The notes beneath the pieces were generated by a model that was not told where the DNA came from, searched no databases, and saw only the letters and a list, made by a program, of their open reading frames with translations. The translations under genes were made by a program, and so were the position numbers. Positions 43,717 through 55,700 of a stretch of DNA of 64,000 nt are shown in pieces. The stretch is from Marsupella aquatica (lineage: Eukaryota > Marchantiophyta), in contig OZ316892.1 of NCBI GenBank assembly GCA_973895155.1, positions 5,146,001 through 5,210,000 on the forward strand. Direction: 5' to 3'. How positions within the stretch are numbered: the stretch's first letter is position 1; every line of letters begins with the position of its first letter.

Positions 43717-45591
43717 TGAATTCTTGTTTGGTTATTCTGCACTTTCTCTCTCTCGTTCCTGCCAAGCATGTGCTGTCCACTCTTGTCTTCCTGTCAGTTA
43801 AATCGAGGTTCACAAGAACCTAGAGATGGGGAATCACGCTTTCAAGCCACTAAGTTGAAGTTGAGGTTGTCGTCTCCCTTGTCTCTCTATCGGTTGTCAC
43901 GTCTGTTCGTCTCTTTATCTCACTTCGCTGGATCACCGGCAACACAGGCCCCCAGAAAGATCCGACATCGAGTTGGGGAACGAGAGCAGGGTCGGAACAT
44001 GTTTATGTTTTCGAGAAACGGGATCAGAGCTGAGGAAAGATGATATTATCTCTCATCGCAGTCATGTAGCTTCATGACTGCATCCTCCCTCTCCAGCCTT
44101 CGTTTTCTTGGTTTCTTTATGTGTTGATCTCGATTTTGGGATTGGTCCCGCAGCGTGATGAAAGCGATGGAATTGAATACATCATTTTGATTAGATCTCC
44201 ATATACCGCTTCATTTTCATTTCCAGCTTCGCTAGATTTTTTTGATCAGAATGAATGAGTCAACTTAGTGCCCAGAGGAACCCCAAAGTACGGTGAGAGA
44301 AAACAATGAACAAATGTGACCAAACCAAGATGGTTAACCAACAGGAGACGAAAAAGCAAGAGAGAACTCCCTAATCTAAACTCCTGAGATGGCTCATGTA
44401 GAATTCAACACATTTCTGTCTAATTGAGAAGTGAATTCTGAAACTGATTGCTGATAGTTTCTGAAGTGGTCATCAATATTGAGGATGAACAGGGGAATTG
44501 TGCAGATAAGGGAGCTCAGTGCAGTACTGATCTGGAGCTGAGGCAAATCTGTTTCATCGACGAATGAGAAGGGAGAAAGTCGCTCAAATGATAAAGACTT
44601 TGTAGTAGTTTCTGATGTTTGGGAACTGGCAAGCATCTGAGTGACTATGTCCCATCTTCCTTCTGAGACATTTCAGTAATTAAAATGAATTGAGGGAAAT
44701 GAAACTGTAGATTGATTTGTGAAGAGATTTGAATGGCAAGATCCAACTCTGACACTTGATAACGTTCAACATTTTTCTGTATCAAATCCGCGGTTGGTAG
44801 TTGCTTTTTAGTGGGGTTGCAGCTGAACCTCAACCTTTCATAAGCTACACTATCACATGCATATTCTTTTGTGCAGAGTAGTCAATGCCCTCCGTTTCCA
44901 AATGACAGCAGCATAAAACTGTGAGTTAGAGAGTGGGATAATACTCATTCCGTATTGGTTTGAGATAAGATGCAACTCGCTGCAGTGTTGTCATACAATG
45001 CAACCTTGCCCAGCCCAATTTTCCAGAGCTCAGTGTCCTGTGAGCGACTTATTATTCACTGCCCAAAGCAAACTCATCAGAGCTCTTGTAAAACACAGGG
45101 CATAGAACAAAGGCAGGTTGAATGAAGACGCATAAATCTCAGATAACTCATTAGAGTGTCCAGCGGCTGTATCAAAATGGAACTTGAGATCGAATTGAAC
45201 AGGATGGATTCTTAGGATTTAATTCCTAATCCACTGTTTGAGCTAACATTGAATGCGCACAAAAGATGTGATCAGGCGATTCCTTTCCAATAAATGCATG
45301 CCGCGCCTCCCAGCCTGCCATGTTCGAGCTGCCCAACTAGAAATTGCAGTGACAATTTTTCGTGGTTAAATAAGGGTAGGAAATCATCCCGAGCTGGAGT
45401 CCACACTTGATGAAAGATTCCGGAAGACCTGCCCAAGCTGCACCCAAGCAGACCCTTCAGAGCGAAAAGTCATGCGAACTAACACAGACCCATCAATTCT
45501 TCCTGTTCAATCTAAGTTTCTTGCAGCAGCAGTTTCTTGATAGCTTGCCTGGCAGGAAGGGGGCTTCATGTCAGTGTTATTCTGGTGGTGA
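43717..45591. other. Intergenic, no gene recognised
   Basis: Nothing beyond chance open frames. The segment 45407-45631 (plus, 74 codons) lies just before the longer frame described next, in a different frame. Confidence 0.4.
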
Positions 45592-46416
45592 ACTCACACC
45601 AGGGGATTTCTGCAGTGCCTCGAAATCATAAATTCATGTTTCGGAATCATGAGGTTTAATGCCCTAGATTGCATCAGCTTTCCTTCCTTTCAGTTTTTCT
45701 GGCACGAAGAAAGCTCATATGCTTCCTTTAATTTCCTGCCTGCGGGCCAAAAGCCAATCCAATGTCCTTTCGGAAGTAGAGTTGCTTGCAGACTAGCAAG
45801 CAAGGAAAATTTATTTCCAGTTGCACATCATTCAGGGCATTAATGGCGGAATAACTCTCAACTGACCTGGCCTCTGACTACCCACCAAAATTGCATTCTG
45901 TGTTCTGAAGCCCTGACAAAGAATTGGGGTGGCCTGAAACGCCCAAATGGTTTCGTTCTTGGTGATCATCTGCCAGAGTACAGTCGTGACTTTCCTGTTT
46001 CAGGGTCTTTCCGATTGGGGTATGGTGCTATAGCTAGCGTACTATTTTCTTCGAGGATTTCGTTTCACCTTTCCAGAGGAATCTTCAGCTTTTCATTCAA
46101 AGTTCTTTCAAGATCTTCTACAATCCTTCATTGTCCAAGTTCTTTCAAGAATGTCTTTGGAGAAAAGAAACAAACTCTCTCTGAAAACGATGCCCAGTTG
46201 AAAGTAACAGCACCACATCCTCAATTCTATCCGCAACCATATCAAGATTACTTATGTTTTTTTGAGCTCGTCAATCGAGAAAGTCCTGAATTCAAGTCGG
46301 AATACTTCACAGGCCTCTTGGAGCAAGACTATTCTACTTATGAAACTATTCTCTTTGGTGCACTGTCTAAATCTGAATTTCATGCCCATCTCCGTGTTGT
46401 AGTGGGCCACTGCTAG
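45592..46416 (+). CDS. Unrecognised long open frame interrupted by one stop; hypothetical or decayed
   Basis: One frame is open from 45592 to a TAA at 45841-45843 (83 codons, with an ATG at 45649). It then continues in the same frame for 190 codons to 46416, giving about 275 codons with a single internal stop, long for this window. The downstream part has a protein-like mix of residues: HQNCILCSEALTKNWGGLK, GFVLGDHLPEYSRDF, a Ser/Phe-rich middle, and QFYPQPYQDYLCFFELVNRE with ESPEFKSEYFTGLLEQDYST. There is no signal peptide, repeat or known catalytic motif, and no in-frame ATG early in the 190-codon part. It could be an exon of an unknown gene, a decayed gene or chance. Function is unknown. 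Confidence 0.25.
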
Positions 46417-48386
46417 AGCCTCTGGAATAGACGATTCCACCGCAGAATAATTAATGCTAATCATCTATGGACATCATCTTCCAGCCTCTTTAACTTTGAA
46501 CAAATTACAATGGTAATTAGGATCATATTTCGATCACGATGCATTGTCGGAAAGTCTTGAGCACGAACTGCGTTCAGAGCACTCTCCCAATCATACGACC
46601 TTCCAGGAACTCGAGCTGATACAGTATCTTTAGTCTTTATCAAAATACAAAGATAAATCACCGATCCAGAGGAGTCCAAATTTGGAGCTCTTAGCTCCTG
46701 TCTTGTAGATCCCCAGACCGGTGAGGAATGTGCTCACTGCAACCATTTTTACCCATTGCAAACTGACAAAGAAGAGTCGCTTCCTGCGGATAGACAAAGC
46801 AAAGCTCACTGTACTAGTCTCGGACTTCGGTCCAGTTCCTCAGATTAATTCAATTCGAACACTGTAGTCCCACACGCATCTGTAGATTTCAACTTGCGTT
46901 ATAACCTACCAGTGAGTGGTCCAAATTTAGGGTAAGCCTGAATGCCACACCACCATTATGTTCGAGCTAAGTAGTTGTCAGTGCGATCACGTGTCCACAG
47001 CCATAACATTCTACTCACTTAGGTGCACAAATTGCCAAATCTTTCTCGTTCTTTAACCTAAAGTTTGCGAAGTCATTGAGACAGAGAGCATAAGTCACTG
47101 CGACAGTGCATATGGGCTCCTAATGTAGGAGGCAAATGTCCCCGTTCCCCCAAGAATGAGTAAACTCTGTCACTGTTCGTCTGAGCCCCATTAATGTACT
47201 CTCTTTCAACAGCGGGTGAGTCAGTGACACTTTGCAGCACTACAATATTCCTTTGAGGCAGATCCCCTAAAGGCTAACTAAAGCAGATGTTGACAAGGAC
47301 ACCTCTGGGGAAACAAATCACATCATTCATACATCGTGTCCCCTTTATTCTTCCTGAGTAGATTTCAAGATTTAAAGTGGGCACTCGCCTTCACGAAGCC
47401 CATGTGCACATAGAGAGTTAGTGAGTAGAGAGAGAGAGCGTTTCAACTTGGGCCAAAACTTAGGACTCCGAGGTGCAATCACTTCGGCGTCTTTTAGCAA
47501 ATCCCAAGATTGAGCAGGCAAAAAAACAAAATCCTAAAACCTAGAGCTCTGGCGAAACACAACTCTCACCTGCCCTTTCGGAAGAAAAGGGTCAGAGCGA
47601 GAACATCATTTGCCTGGGGAGATCCACGACTGCAGCTCACTACTCATTAGCCCACCAGTAAAGGGAAAGGCGGAAAATACAAAACTTCATGAGTACAAGT
47701 TATGGACAACACAACTCCTCGTGGGGAACATCCCCAAAAGAAGCCCACAAAAGCCAAACAAAGGACACCAGCAGCCCTGCCAGTCCTTCCTCCGATTGAA
47801 GGTGGAGGCTTTGCAAGTCTGCTGGCTAGATGCATGTAAAAGCGCTACTGTACCTACCATCATCATCAGGGCATCTCTCTGTGAATTTTGCCATTGAACT
47901 ACAACGAATGTGATCATTTTCAAACATGCAGGGACTTTGTGCGACTTGAAATCTACCCACATCTACATTTGCTCTGCCTCGAAATCCAGCTTCGTAACCG
48001 TGAAGGAGGAGTATCAAATAACTCTCAGGGCCAGCAAAAGAGCCAGCTACAAACCAGGAACTAGATTTAAAGCTTATCATTCTGCATTCAGCTGGTCATG
48101 ATAGCTGAAGTGACGGTGAAGCTGGACGCCACGTTGCCGGGGCAAAAGAGATATGTCTATGGCTCAGATTCCAGTTTCTAGTCCATGTTGGGTGGGTGAT
48201 GAACAGCCTGCAGGGCAACACGGCTACCATCTACTGCCTGCAGCACAGCTTTTCAGCGACAACATATCATGGAGCTTCAAAGCTGTTCCTCTCGAAGGAA
48301 CAAAGTTGAGGCAAGTGAAGAGTGTGCGGCAAAGCTCATGAGTGTTTCTTAACCTGGAGGTCTCTATAATTCTCGAATTCTCTTTT
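46417..48386. other. Intergenic, no gene recognised
   Basis: Open frames at 46461-46679 (minus) and 47610-47897 (plus) have no recognised features. No RNA gene or strong repeat is seen. Confidence 0.4.
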
Positions 48387-48577
48387 CCTCTATAATGTAG
48401 TGAGAGAATGTCAGCAAACAGGTGCCAACATGTTCAATCATGTCACTTGTCCCTAAGATGGATCCATAGCCACTCTGGGGTTTGTGGGGCTGTAACCCTT
48501 GCTTGTGTCTCTCTCGTTAGGGGGGCTTCTCAATATCTTTTTGGCCTCTATAATGTAGAGAGAGCATGTCAGCAAAA
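48387..48577. repeat. Direct repeat at 158-bp spacing
   Basis: CCTCTATAATGTAG(T)GAGAGNATGTCAGCAAA occurs at 48387 and 48545. CTTGTCCCTAA-like sequence follows each copy, so the duplicated unit is longer but diverged. Confidence 0.7.
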
Positions 48578-48759
48578 GAGTTTCAAAAAACCATTAATGA
48601 TTGACGAATTGTCCCTAACATTATAGGTTTGTTGTCGGATCCTCAACGTGTTGGGGGTCCCTGCATTCCAAACAATACTCAAGTCTTGTATCTGCTGTCC
48701 ACAGTTTGACTTGGCTTTGGAGTGAGGGGGGAATTGTAGTGTCCAGGGTAGTTGTAAAT

Positions 48760-48930
48760 GCTTTTTCTTATTAGCCAGTGGTGAATGTCACCTTTTGTGA
48801 AGGAGAAGATGCTAACAATATTTCTTATCTCCCTAGGTTTAATATATCATAATTTCTGACCCTTAGATCTCCCTAGATATCAAATGATTATGGCTAATCA
48901 AAGACAAAAACAGTTTGGCAGATTAATTCT
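48760..48930. repeat. Dispersed repeat, copy A (related to 55.55-55.70 kb)
   Basis: The order GTGNNGAATG(C/T)CACCTT, GTGAAGGAGA, AATNTTTCT, CCTA(G/A), AATTTCTGACC(C/A)TTAGA and a Leu-type TCTCCCTAGATATC/TCTTGGATTTAAGG stretch is shared with copy B, indicating a common element. No coding part is recognised. Confidence 0.5.
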
Positions 48931-49371
48931 TGCCTCCAAAAACAAAATTAATCCGTGGACCCCCATGTTATTTTAGAGGCAGTTATCTAGAAACTGAAGC
49001 CTAGACAAATCTAAAGAAAAAAAATTCAAAAATGGACAAGTCAATGTTTGACACTTGAAACAGTTTCCAAACTTACCAAGGCAACCATAATTAACATCAA
49101 ATAATCGTAAAACCAGCTGCACTGTGAACTATTGTTTAATGTGTGGGTAGCTTAATTGCCCACTTCAGCAAAACGGTGCTCGACGTTTTCTTCCACGATA
49201 CCGACGGGATGCTGGATGCACTCAAGTTGCATCGAAAGTAATCACTTTCAATTCCTACACGTAGATAGACGAAGAGAGAGAAGTCATCGGTGTCATCAAA
49301 TCATTAACTTTGCATAATCATTTACGACAAAAAGTTTCATGGAAGCAAATCTCCAATTGTGGAATTTGGAA

Positions 49372-49592
49372 TCGATCAAAAGCTAGAGAAATTTAGAAAC
49401 TCATGACACTTTAGTTCTTGATAAAATCTCCCAATATTACACTCATTGGAAAGCTAAAGAACATTGAAAACTTATAATCTCCTCAGAATTCAACTAAATC
49501 TATCAATGTTAAGTTCATTAAAAAGCTAAAGAATTTAAAAATTCATAATCTCCTTAACACTCAATAAAATCTGTCAATTTTAGGTTCATTCT
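49372..49592. repeat. Three tandem degenerate units of about 72 bp
   Basis: Each unit has a CATTGGAAAGCTAAAGAA-like start, then AAAACTCATAATCTCCT, AACTNAATAAAATCT and a TCAATNTTA string (starts near 49372, 49443 and 49513). Similar words appear near 14.28-14.53 and 60.3 kb, so this is probably part of a dispersed element. Confidence 0.65.
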
Positions 49593-51749
49593 CATGGAGG
49601 GGTCAACATTTCAGGGGTTGTACAACAAAGATTTATATTCACGTTAGAGATTATGAAATAAAATCTATTTTCAAATTACTTACTCAATTCTTACCTAATG
49701 ATAACAATGCTAAGCTCATCACGACCGTCTCTTCAAGATCTTTCTAACGCCATATTATACGTGAGTTTTCATTATGATTTGACTCAGCAATGTCAAATCA
49801 AAAATTGTCATCGAGAAAATTTTATGTTTTGAATAAAATCAAAGTGTAAATAAAAAAGTTATTGGGAGCAGTTTTACCTCAATCTTTTTGTCTTTTAATT
49901 TGCATGTCAGATTTTTTATGGCATGGTGTCCCAATTTTTACAGTAAACTTGCCACAAACATGAATGCAGAAGTTAATTTTATTCAAAAACAAGTCTCTTC
50001 CTTTTTGCAGCGTGCCATGATGATGTGGCGTGCTGTGGAGCCAGGAATTTTGCAAAGGACCCCTAATGGAGGTCCGTAACAAAATCTGGTGGTGGCCCTG
50101 GTTGATCTTTGATGGACCATTTGGAATATCTACTGTATGTCATATGTTTTATTTTTAAAAGAAGGGAAACGAAGCCAAAGAGAATGAAGGGCAAGCAATT
50201 GGCCCTGCCACCCAGGCTAGGGGAAAACCCTGATAAATGAAACCCAAAACCCCTGGGGTCAAGACAGAAAATAGGCTTGAGATGTTGTTGATCCCCAAAG
50301 AGTTTTGTCAGGAATCTGAAATAATTTCCACCTGCCACTATTTCTGTTTCTGAATTTTAGGGGAAAACCCATCCACACTTGGGAGGTGATGCCCCCAGTC
50401 TACACACTACACTATTCCTCTCATCCATGGCTGACCCTTCATCTCCCCTTGGAGGAAACAACCAAGCAATCATTTATGCCAAAATCTAATTCTTTCTGTT
50501 TCTTCCAAAAGTAGTGGCTGCAAACATTTGCGCGCGCTCAATCAGTCTGATAGGAATAATTCTAGGGCTATCTCTGAAGTAGTTGGGCTGAAATATTTCA
50601 GTTGAGTTTCATTTGGTTGCAGACATCAATCATATTGAGTTTGATGAACTTTTGGAAGGAATCTTGTCATACAAGGTTTTCCTCCCACCAGAGCTGCACA
50701 CGACCAGTTGCATGGTTATTTTGTTTCGTATGGGATTTTCTGGGATCCTATCGCTTGGAAACAAAATCTGATGAGCATTTCATTTGTAAGACTCACAACG
50801 AGTATGAACAAAATGTTAAGTCCTCCCAAATTCTATAGACAAAATTTTATGAGAACATGGAAAGTTGCACTGGTGAGAAACAATTTATCAACTTGTAAGA
50901 ACCCTTATAACATGCAAACCCCCAATTTGCTGGCTATTTAGAGACAAGTCTAGGTGGGTAGAACCTTGGACAAGTTTTCCATAGTTTGCATGCTCTTTGA
51001 AAAATTAACCAATGCAAATTTCTTTGAGATGTATATTACAATGTAACTAAAAGTAGATATGCATGCTTAGACCACTGAAAAAGGAACCCCCTACTGCAGA
51101 TGGAAAATTCAGTGTCATTCAATATACAGGCCAGTGACCATAGCTATGTGATCACAATACACTGAAACCTTTGTGATCACAATACACCGAACAATACAGT
51201 TTGTGACGATACTATGCACAGCATGGATCACAACAGTGAACTAAAGCTCAGCCAAAAATCAAACTCAAATGATATTCAGAAAGGAGACTGACATCTGACA
51301 GTGAAACAAAAGACATGTATAATTGAGAAGCTCCAAAAGAATTATTGTATGCTACAATCCATACTCTTCTCTCTTTCTCTCTCCCTATGATGAGAATTTA
51401 TTGTGGGAACCGATCTATGGTGGCAATCACTTTTTGGGGCAGATAGCGGCCATAGATCAAGGAATCCCTGAAAAATGCTTCCCAAGCTGACCAAGAAATG
51501 TTTTTAATAGTTGTGTTGCTTCTACATGCATCATTTTTTCATATTGTACTCCATATATTTTTAAAAGCAGAAATACCGCTTGAGCAAGCCTTGCAATTTG
51601 CTTGACGACTGAACCCCCTGACTTAATATTTTAGAATGTAAATCCCCACAAGTATGTCAGGGGCCATTGCTTCTCTATATTCTCTATACCGATTAAATCT
51701 GGACCCTATACTCTGGACCCTATTAATTCTTTCCCACTCAATTCTTCTG
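49593..51749. other. Intergenic, no gene recognised
   Basis: AT-rich DNA with no supported gene. TGTGATCACAATACAC(T/C)GAA is present twice near 51148-51190. Confidence 0.4.
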
Positions 51750-52030
51750 GTAAACTTCAGACTGATCCACAGTACAAATGGTACTGATATGTCCCATGGC
51801 AAATGTAGAATTCATCAAGTAAGTCTTTGGATGACAGAATTCATCCAAGTTGGCTTCTTCTCGTAAATGCAGACTCACCTACAACAAAAATGGTACCAAT
51901 TAATATGTCCCAGGGCAAATGTAGGAATTCATGAAGTGAGTCTTAATTTGGATGACAGAATTTCATCGAAGTTCACTTCTTCTTGTAAAATGCAGACTTA
52001 CCTAGCATACAAATGGTACCTATATGACTC
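51750..52030. repeat. Tandem repeat, 2.4 units of about 115-122 bp
   Basis: Units start near 51750, 51863 and 51985 with GTAAANTNCAGACT, then ACAAATGGTAC, ATATGTCCCA(T/G)GGCAAATGTAG, GAATTCAT and TTGGATGACAGAATT. The last unit is truncated. Open frames across the array are by-products. Confidence 0.85.
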
Positions 52031-53636
52031 AGTGAGGAACCTAGCCCCAACCTTGAAAGCATAATTAGATTGAACCAATCATTATGAGCCAAGCCTACCA
52101 TGCATCGAAATATATCATAGCAAAGGCTCATAAATTCAGACGAACATTCACAGCAACGTACTTTTTTTTCCACATACTTGTGGTTCAAAAGAAATTGAGG
52201 AGAACAATACAACTTGGAAACATAATCACAAAAGATAGGCACGCAATATTGCTCACGACTTTACCATATCCAAAGTACTGGTAGTTGAACACAAAGCAAT
52301 GAAAAGAAAAGAAAAGAACATTTGAAAAGTATTGGACAATTTTGAATGGTGAGAAGGGTGACCAGAAAGTGGGTGAGATCTTATGGTTATTGTTGAACTC
52401 AATGCAATGAAGAGAGATTGATCCAAAGAAAGAGCATCAAGAAGATGAACAGAAAGTAAGATCATCATAGAGCTGTTGACCACAAACACAACACAAAAGC
52501 AACATTGGGTGTCTATGGCAAGGAAAGATGAAGATGAAGACACATCAATCAAGAAATTTGAACCTATTTGGGAAATTAAAACATTGAGCCCAATGAACTA
52601 TTGAATGCAATAGCAACCAACTAGAGTGAAATTAGATCGCTCTAGCCATTACCATGACCAACAAGCAGGAGTGTATTATATGTCCTAGGTTAGGGAAGGA
52701 GTTGTCAGCTTGGCTACTTCCTAGATTTATAAACATGGCTACATTGCCATGGGGTTTGATTCTTGAAAAAGTTGTGTTTGAAACTTGAATTCAATCTTGA
52801 ACTTAGGTGTCAAATGTTATAACAGTGACCACAATTTGGTCCTCCCCAACTTGCCTGTGTAGAGCTGGAATTGCTACTAATCACATCAGCCAACAACTCA
52901 AACATCAGTCAATCACCCCACTATTTACCCCTAATTGCTCTGTTTAGAAAGGTCTATGCTTGCATAAGGACCTGTATCATGCAAATAGACCTGGCTTGTG
53001 GGAGTGGTTAACACGTACACATGGAACCCAAATTAACTTGTTACTTTGCAATTCTGCCTGAAGCTGGGATCAAGCACAATATCTCGTTCTACAGAGGGCT
53101 CATGCTAGAGAGGCAGACCCCCCTTGAAGCTTGAAGGGCAGCTGTCAAACTACTGAAGCTGAGATCTTATTGACATCCCAACCGCATCCCTTAAGTAGTG
53201 AAGCTGACTTGCACTTGCAAAGGAAACTTGACACTACTGATTCATCAACAGACTGCAGTCTCCCCCAAAGCCATGTCCTGTTTTCTAGAGTTTGAACGGG
53301 TTCCATAGAGGGGGAACTGAGTGGAAGTGAGGTTCTGACTTTCCCACTCCCACTCCCAATGGTGGGAGCTGGGTTGTACGTGGGAACCGTTGCATAGGGG
53401 AGCCAAGTTCTAGCTTCATGTCCTAGTTTTGAATTAAATTGAGTTCTAATCTTTTGATGCAAGTTTCAAGAAACATTGCGTTGGGGTTGGTTGGGGCCAG
53501 CCATTTTTGTAGTCATATTTTCTGGTAAGTCTCACCTGGAAGAGTGCTTGAATGACAACCAGCTTCCCCCAAACACAGCGCATGGCGCTGTGTCCAAAAA
53601 TGGTTTTTTTGAGGTCCCATGACAAAAAACACATTT
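52031..53636. other. Intergenic, no gene recognised
   Basis: Includes A/G-rich degenerate repeats near 52295-52460. Nothing else is supported. Confidence 0.4.
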
Positions 53637-53839
53637 GAACCTGGAACATTTCATTTCAACACAACGCCCAGTTGTTGTGTTCAAGGTTGCGTTTGAGTTG
53701 GGCGTTGTGTTTGAGTTTTGACCCTAAATTACTGTAATTTGAACCCAAAACACTTCTTTTTTAACACAACGCCCGGTTGTTGTGTTTGAGGTTATGTTCA
53801 AGTTGGATGTTGTGTTTGAGTTGACCCTAAATTATTGTG
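53637..53839. repeat. Two tandem 101-bp units containing a palindrome
   Basis: Copy 1 (53637-53739) and copy 2 (53740-53839) share TTTCATTTCAACACAACGCC or its variant, GGTTGTTGTGTT, AAGTTGGNNGTTGTGTTTGA and TTGACCCTAAATTA. Each unit has AACACAAC facing GTTGTTGTGTT, so it can form a hairpin. Confidence 0.8.
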
Positions 53840-54959
53840 CATTGGGCAAAAACAGTCATAAATTCATAATCATATGACAATTGCTGAACACAGCATCCAT
53901 TTTGAAACACAATGCCGTGCTAGCACAAAAAATCAAAACACATAGTCAAACTTGGATATAACACCCAGCGAACTATTTGAATAGAGCACCCCATGGCCCA
54001 CTATTTGAATACAAGGCCATGACATTGTGTTAGGAGGAAGACAGTAGTGTAAAGGTAAAAAAATTTAAAATGGCCCTATAAATCTACCTATCACTTGCCA
54101 GAACAGGAATTGGACTCTCTAGTGTAGCAATGCAAGGGAACCTTTAGAAGGGGCCACTTGTAACCCCGCTTGTAACTAGCACAACAACTGAAGGGCCACT
54201 TCTGTTCAAAAGATAGGGTTGGTTATCAAAAAACGTTTTGAAATGAAGTTCAATGAATGGAGATCCCTTGAATGAAGGATACTTAGACCACTGGTCTGAA
54301 ATTCAAGACAAAATAAGAAATACAAATCAGAATTTCCTTGGGTCCACATGTGACTATGTAAGTTTGGTAGACACCATACCTGAATCCATGTAGGCCATCA
54401 TACCTGAATGGGTTCTTTGAGTTGTTGAAAAGCCAACTGCAACCATTTCACCCATCATACTATACAGATTTGATCTCATAGGGAATAAAGGAAGCAATGA
54501 GCCCTGACTTCTTGTAAAGCCACCAAATGGTGAAATGTGGTGGTGAAATGTGACCAGCCAATATGTAATGAACAGATTGCTCCAATGTCACATAAAGAAA
54601 TTGAGTTGCTTTCCCTGTCCTCATGCAACCCTAATTCATCACTACCAGTTTTAAATAGTGGAGTTGCTTTCTAGATGTCTCATCTTTGGACAACTCTTTG
54701 CCATTTTTGACTCAAATAAACTATCTTTTGTGTCTTCCATTCCCGCTTCCGTTAGCCCTTTCTTACCTAGGACGAGCGTAAATAGCCAGAATCTGACGGT
54801 GATCCTTAAATTTAAGGAGACCTATTGGTTAAAAACTTAATCCGGGAAAATTAGATAAAATCATTTTCGTCTTTGCGCAAGATAGCATTCGCCAGGTGGC
54901 CAAATAGAAAATATCATTACTCTATGGAAATTTAAAAAAAAAAAACCTTTCAAGAAAAG
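53840..54959. other. Intergenic, no gene recognised
   Basis: A diverged copy of the 16.9-kb array unit appears near 54790-54860 (CCTTAAATTTAAGGAGACC and GGAAAATTAGATAAA). No gene is recognised. Confidence 0.4.
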
Positions 54960-54974
54960 ACAAATCCCATTATT

Positions 54975-55315
54975 TCAACACAAGACGCGCAGAATGCCAA
55001 CCGACGGGGTTTCTTAAAAGCCGCGAAGAATACATGAAGCCAGTCCGGGCTTCTTTCCCGATCGTTCTTCTTTCGAGACGTAGATCCTTCACAAAAGCGA
55101 GCAGAAAGATATCTTTCCGAGGCCTGACAGGAACACTAATGAAGGGATCTCTTTTTCGTCTCCTTTCAAAGAGGTCAGCGGCCGGGCCGGCGGGAAACCG
55201 GGCGCCGAAGACGACAAGGGGGCCCCGGTCCCCGGCCGTCCAGAGACCGCCGAGGACTGCAGTCAGAGGTGTGGCCCCCGCCCTCCCCACCCCCACCCCC
55301 CCCCCAAGTCCCAAC
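54975..55315. other. Isolated GC-rich island, possible organellar DNA insert
   Basis: A sharply GC-richer block sits within AT-rich DNA. Both strands stay open for about 100 codons (plus 55034-55318; minus 55314-54970). The plus frame includes MKPVRASFPIVLLSRRRS, ISFRGLTGTLMKGSLFRLLS and a Pro/Arg-rich tail. The block's composition, with TTTCGAGACG- and CTTTCCGAGGCC-like words, reminds me of plant mitochondrial DNA, but I cannot match it to a gene. It ends in a C-rich run (55274-55308). Alternatives are a CpG island or part of a GC-rich transposon. Confidence 0.3.
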
Positions 55316-55399
55316 TAAGGGCATGTTTTATTTTAATCTAAACTTCACGAAATGATGCTCTTATGTGGCGTGCATTTTAAGGCTTTTCAATGTGGGATA

Positions 55400-55700
55400 C
55401 TCCTTGATTTGTTGGGTCTCTTTGGTCCTCTTGTGGTCTTTTCCTTCCCTCCCTTTATTGGGTTCTTTTGTCTTCAGGATCCTGTCTCCCTGTTTGGCGA
55501 TCCTGGTCTTTTTGGCAGTGTGATATATACTTTTCTTTTTTCTGTTTGACCAAAGTGGGGAATGCCACCTTGGGGTGAAGGAGAGGAGTAATGCTACGAA
55601 ACATTTCTAAACCTAATTAACCTACAATAGTTAAATTTCTGACCATTAGAACTCTTGGATTTAAGGAGGACTGTTAGCTTCTGGCTGCTATTCTGGCTAC
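55400..55700. repeat. Dispersed repeat, copy B (related to 48.76-48.93 kb)
   Basis: A T/G-rich stretch (55400-55545) leads into GGGGAATGCCACCTTGGGGT, GAAGGAGAGG, ACATTTCTAAACCTAATTAA and AATTTCTGACCATTAGAACT, matching copy A in order. It may be the 3' part of a retroelement; no coding domain is seen. Confidence 0.5.

Noticed and set aside
46252-46679. Minus-strand frames opposite the 46-kb open frame
   Set aside because: They are broken by stops and share no recognised motif; the plus frame is longer.
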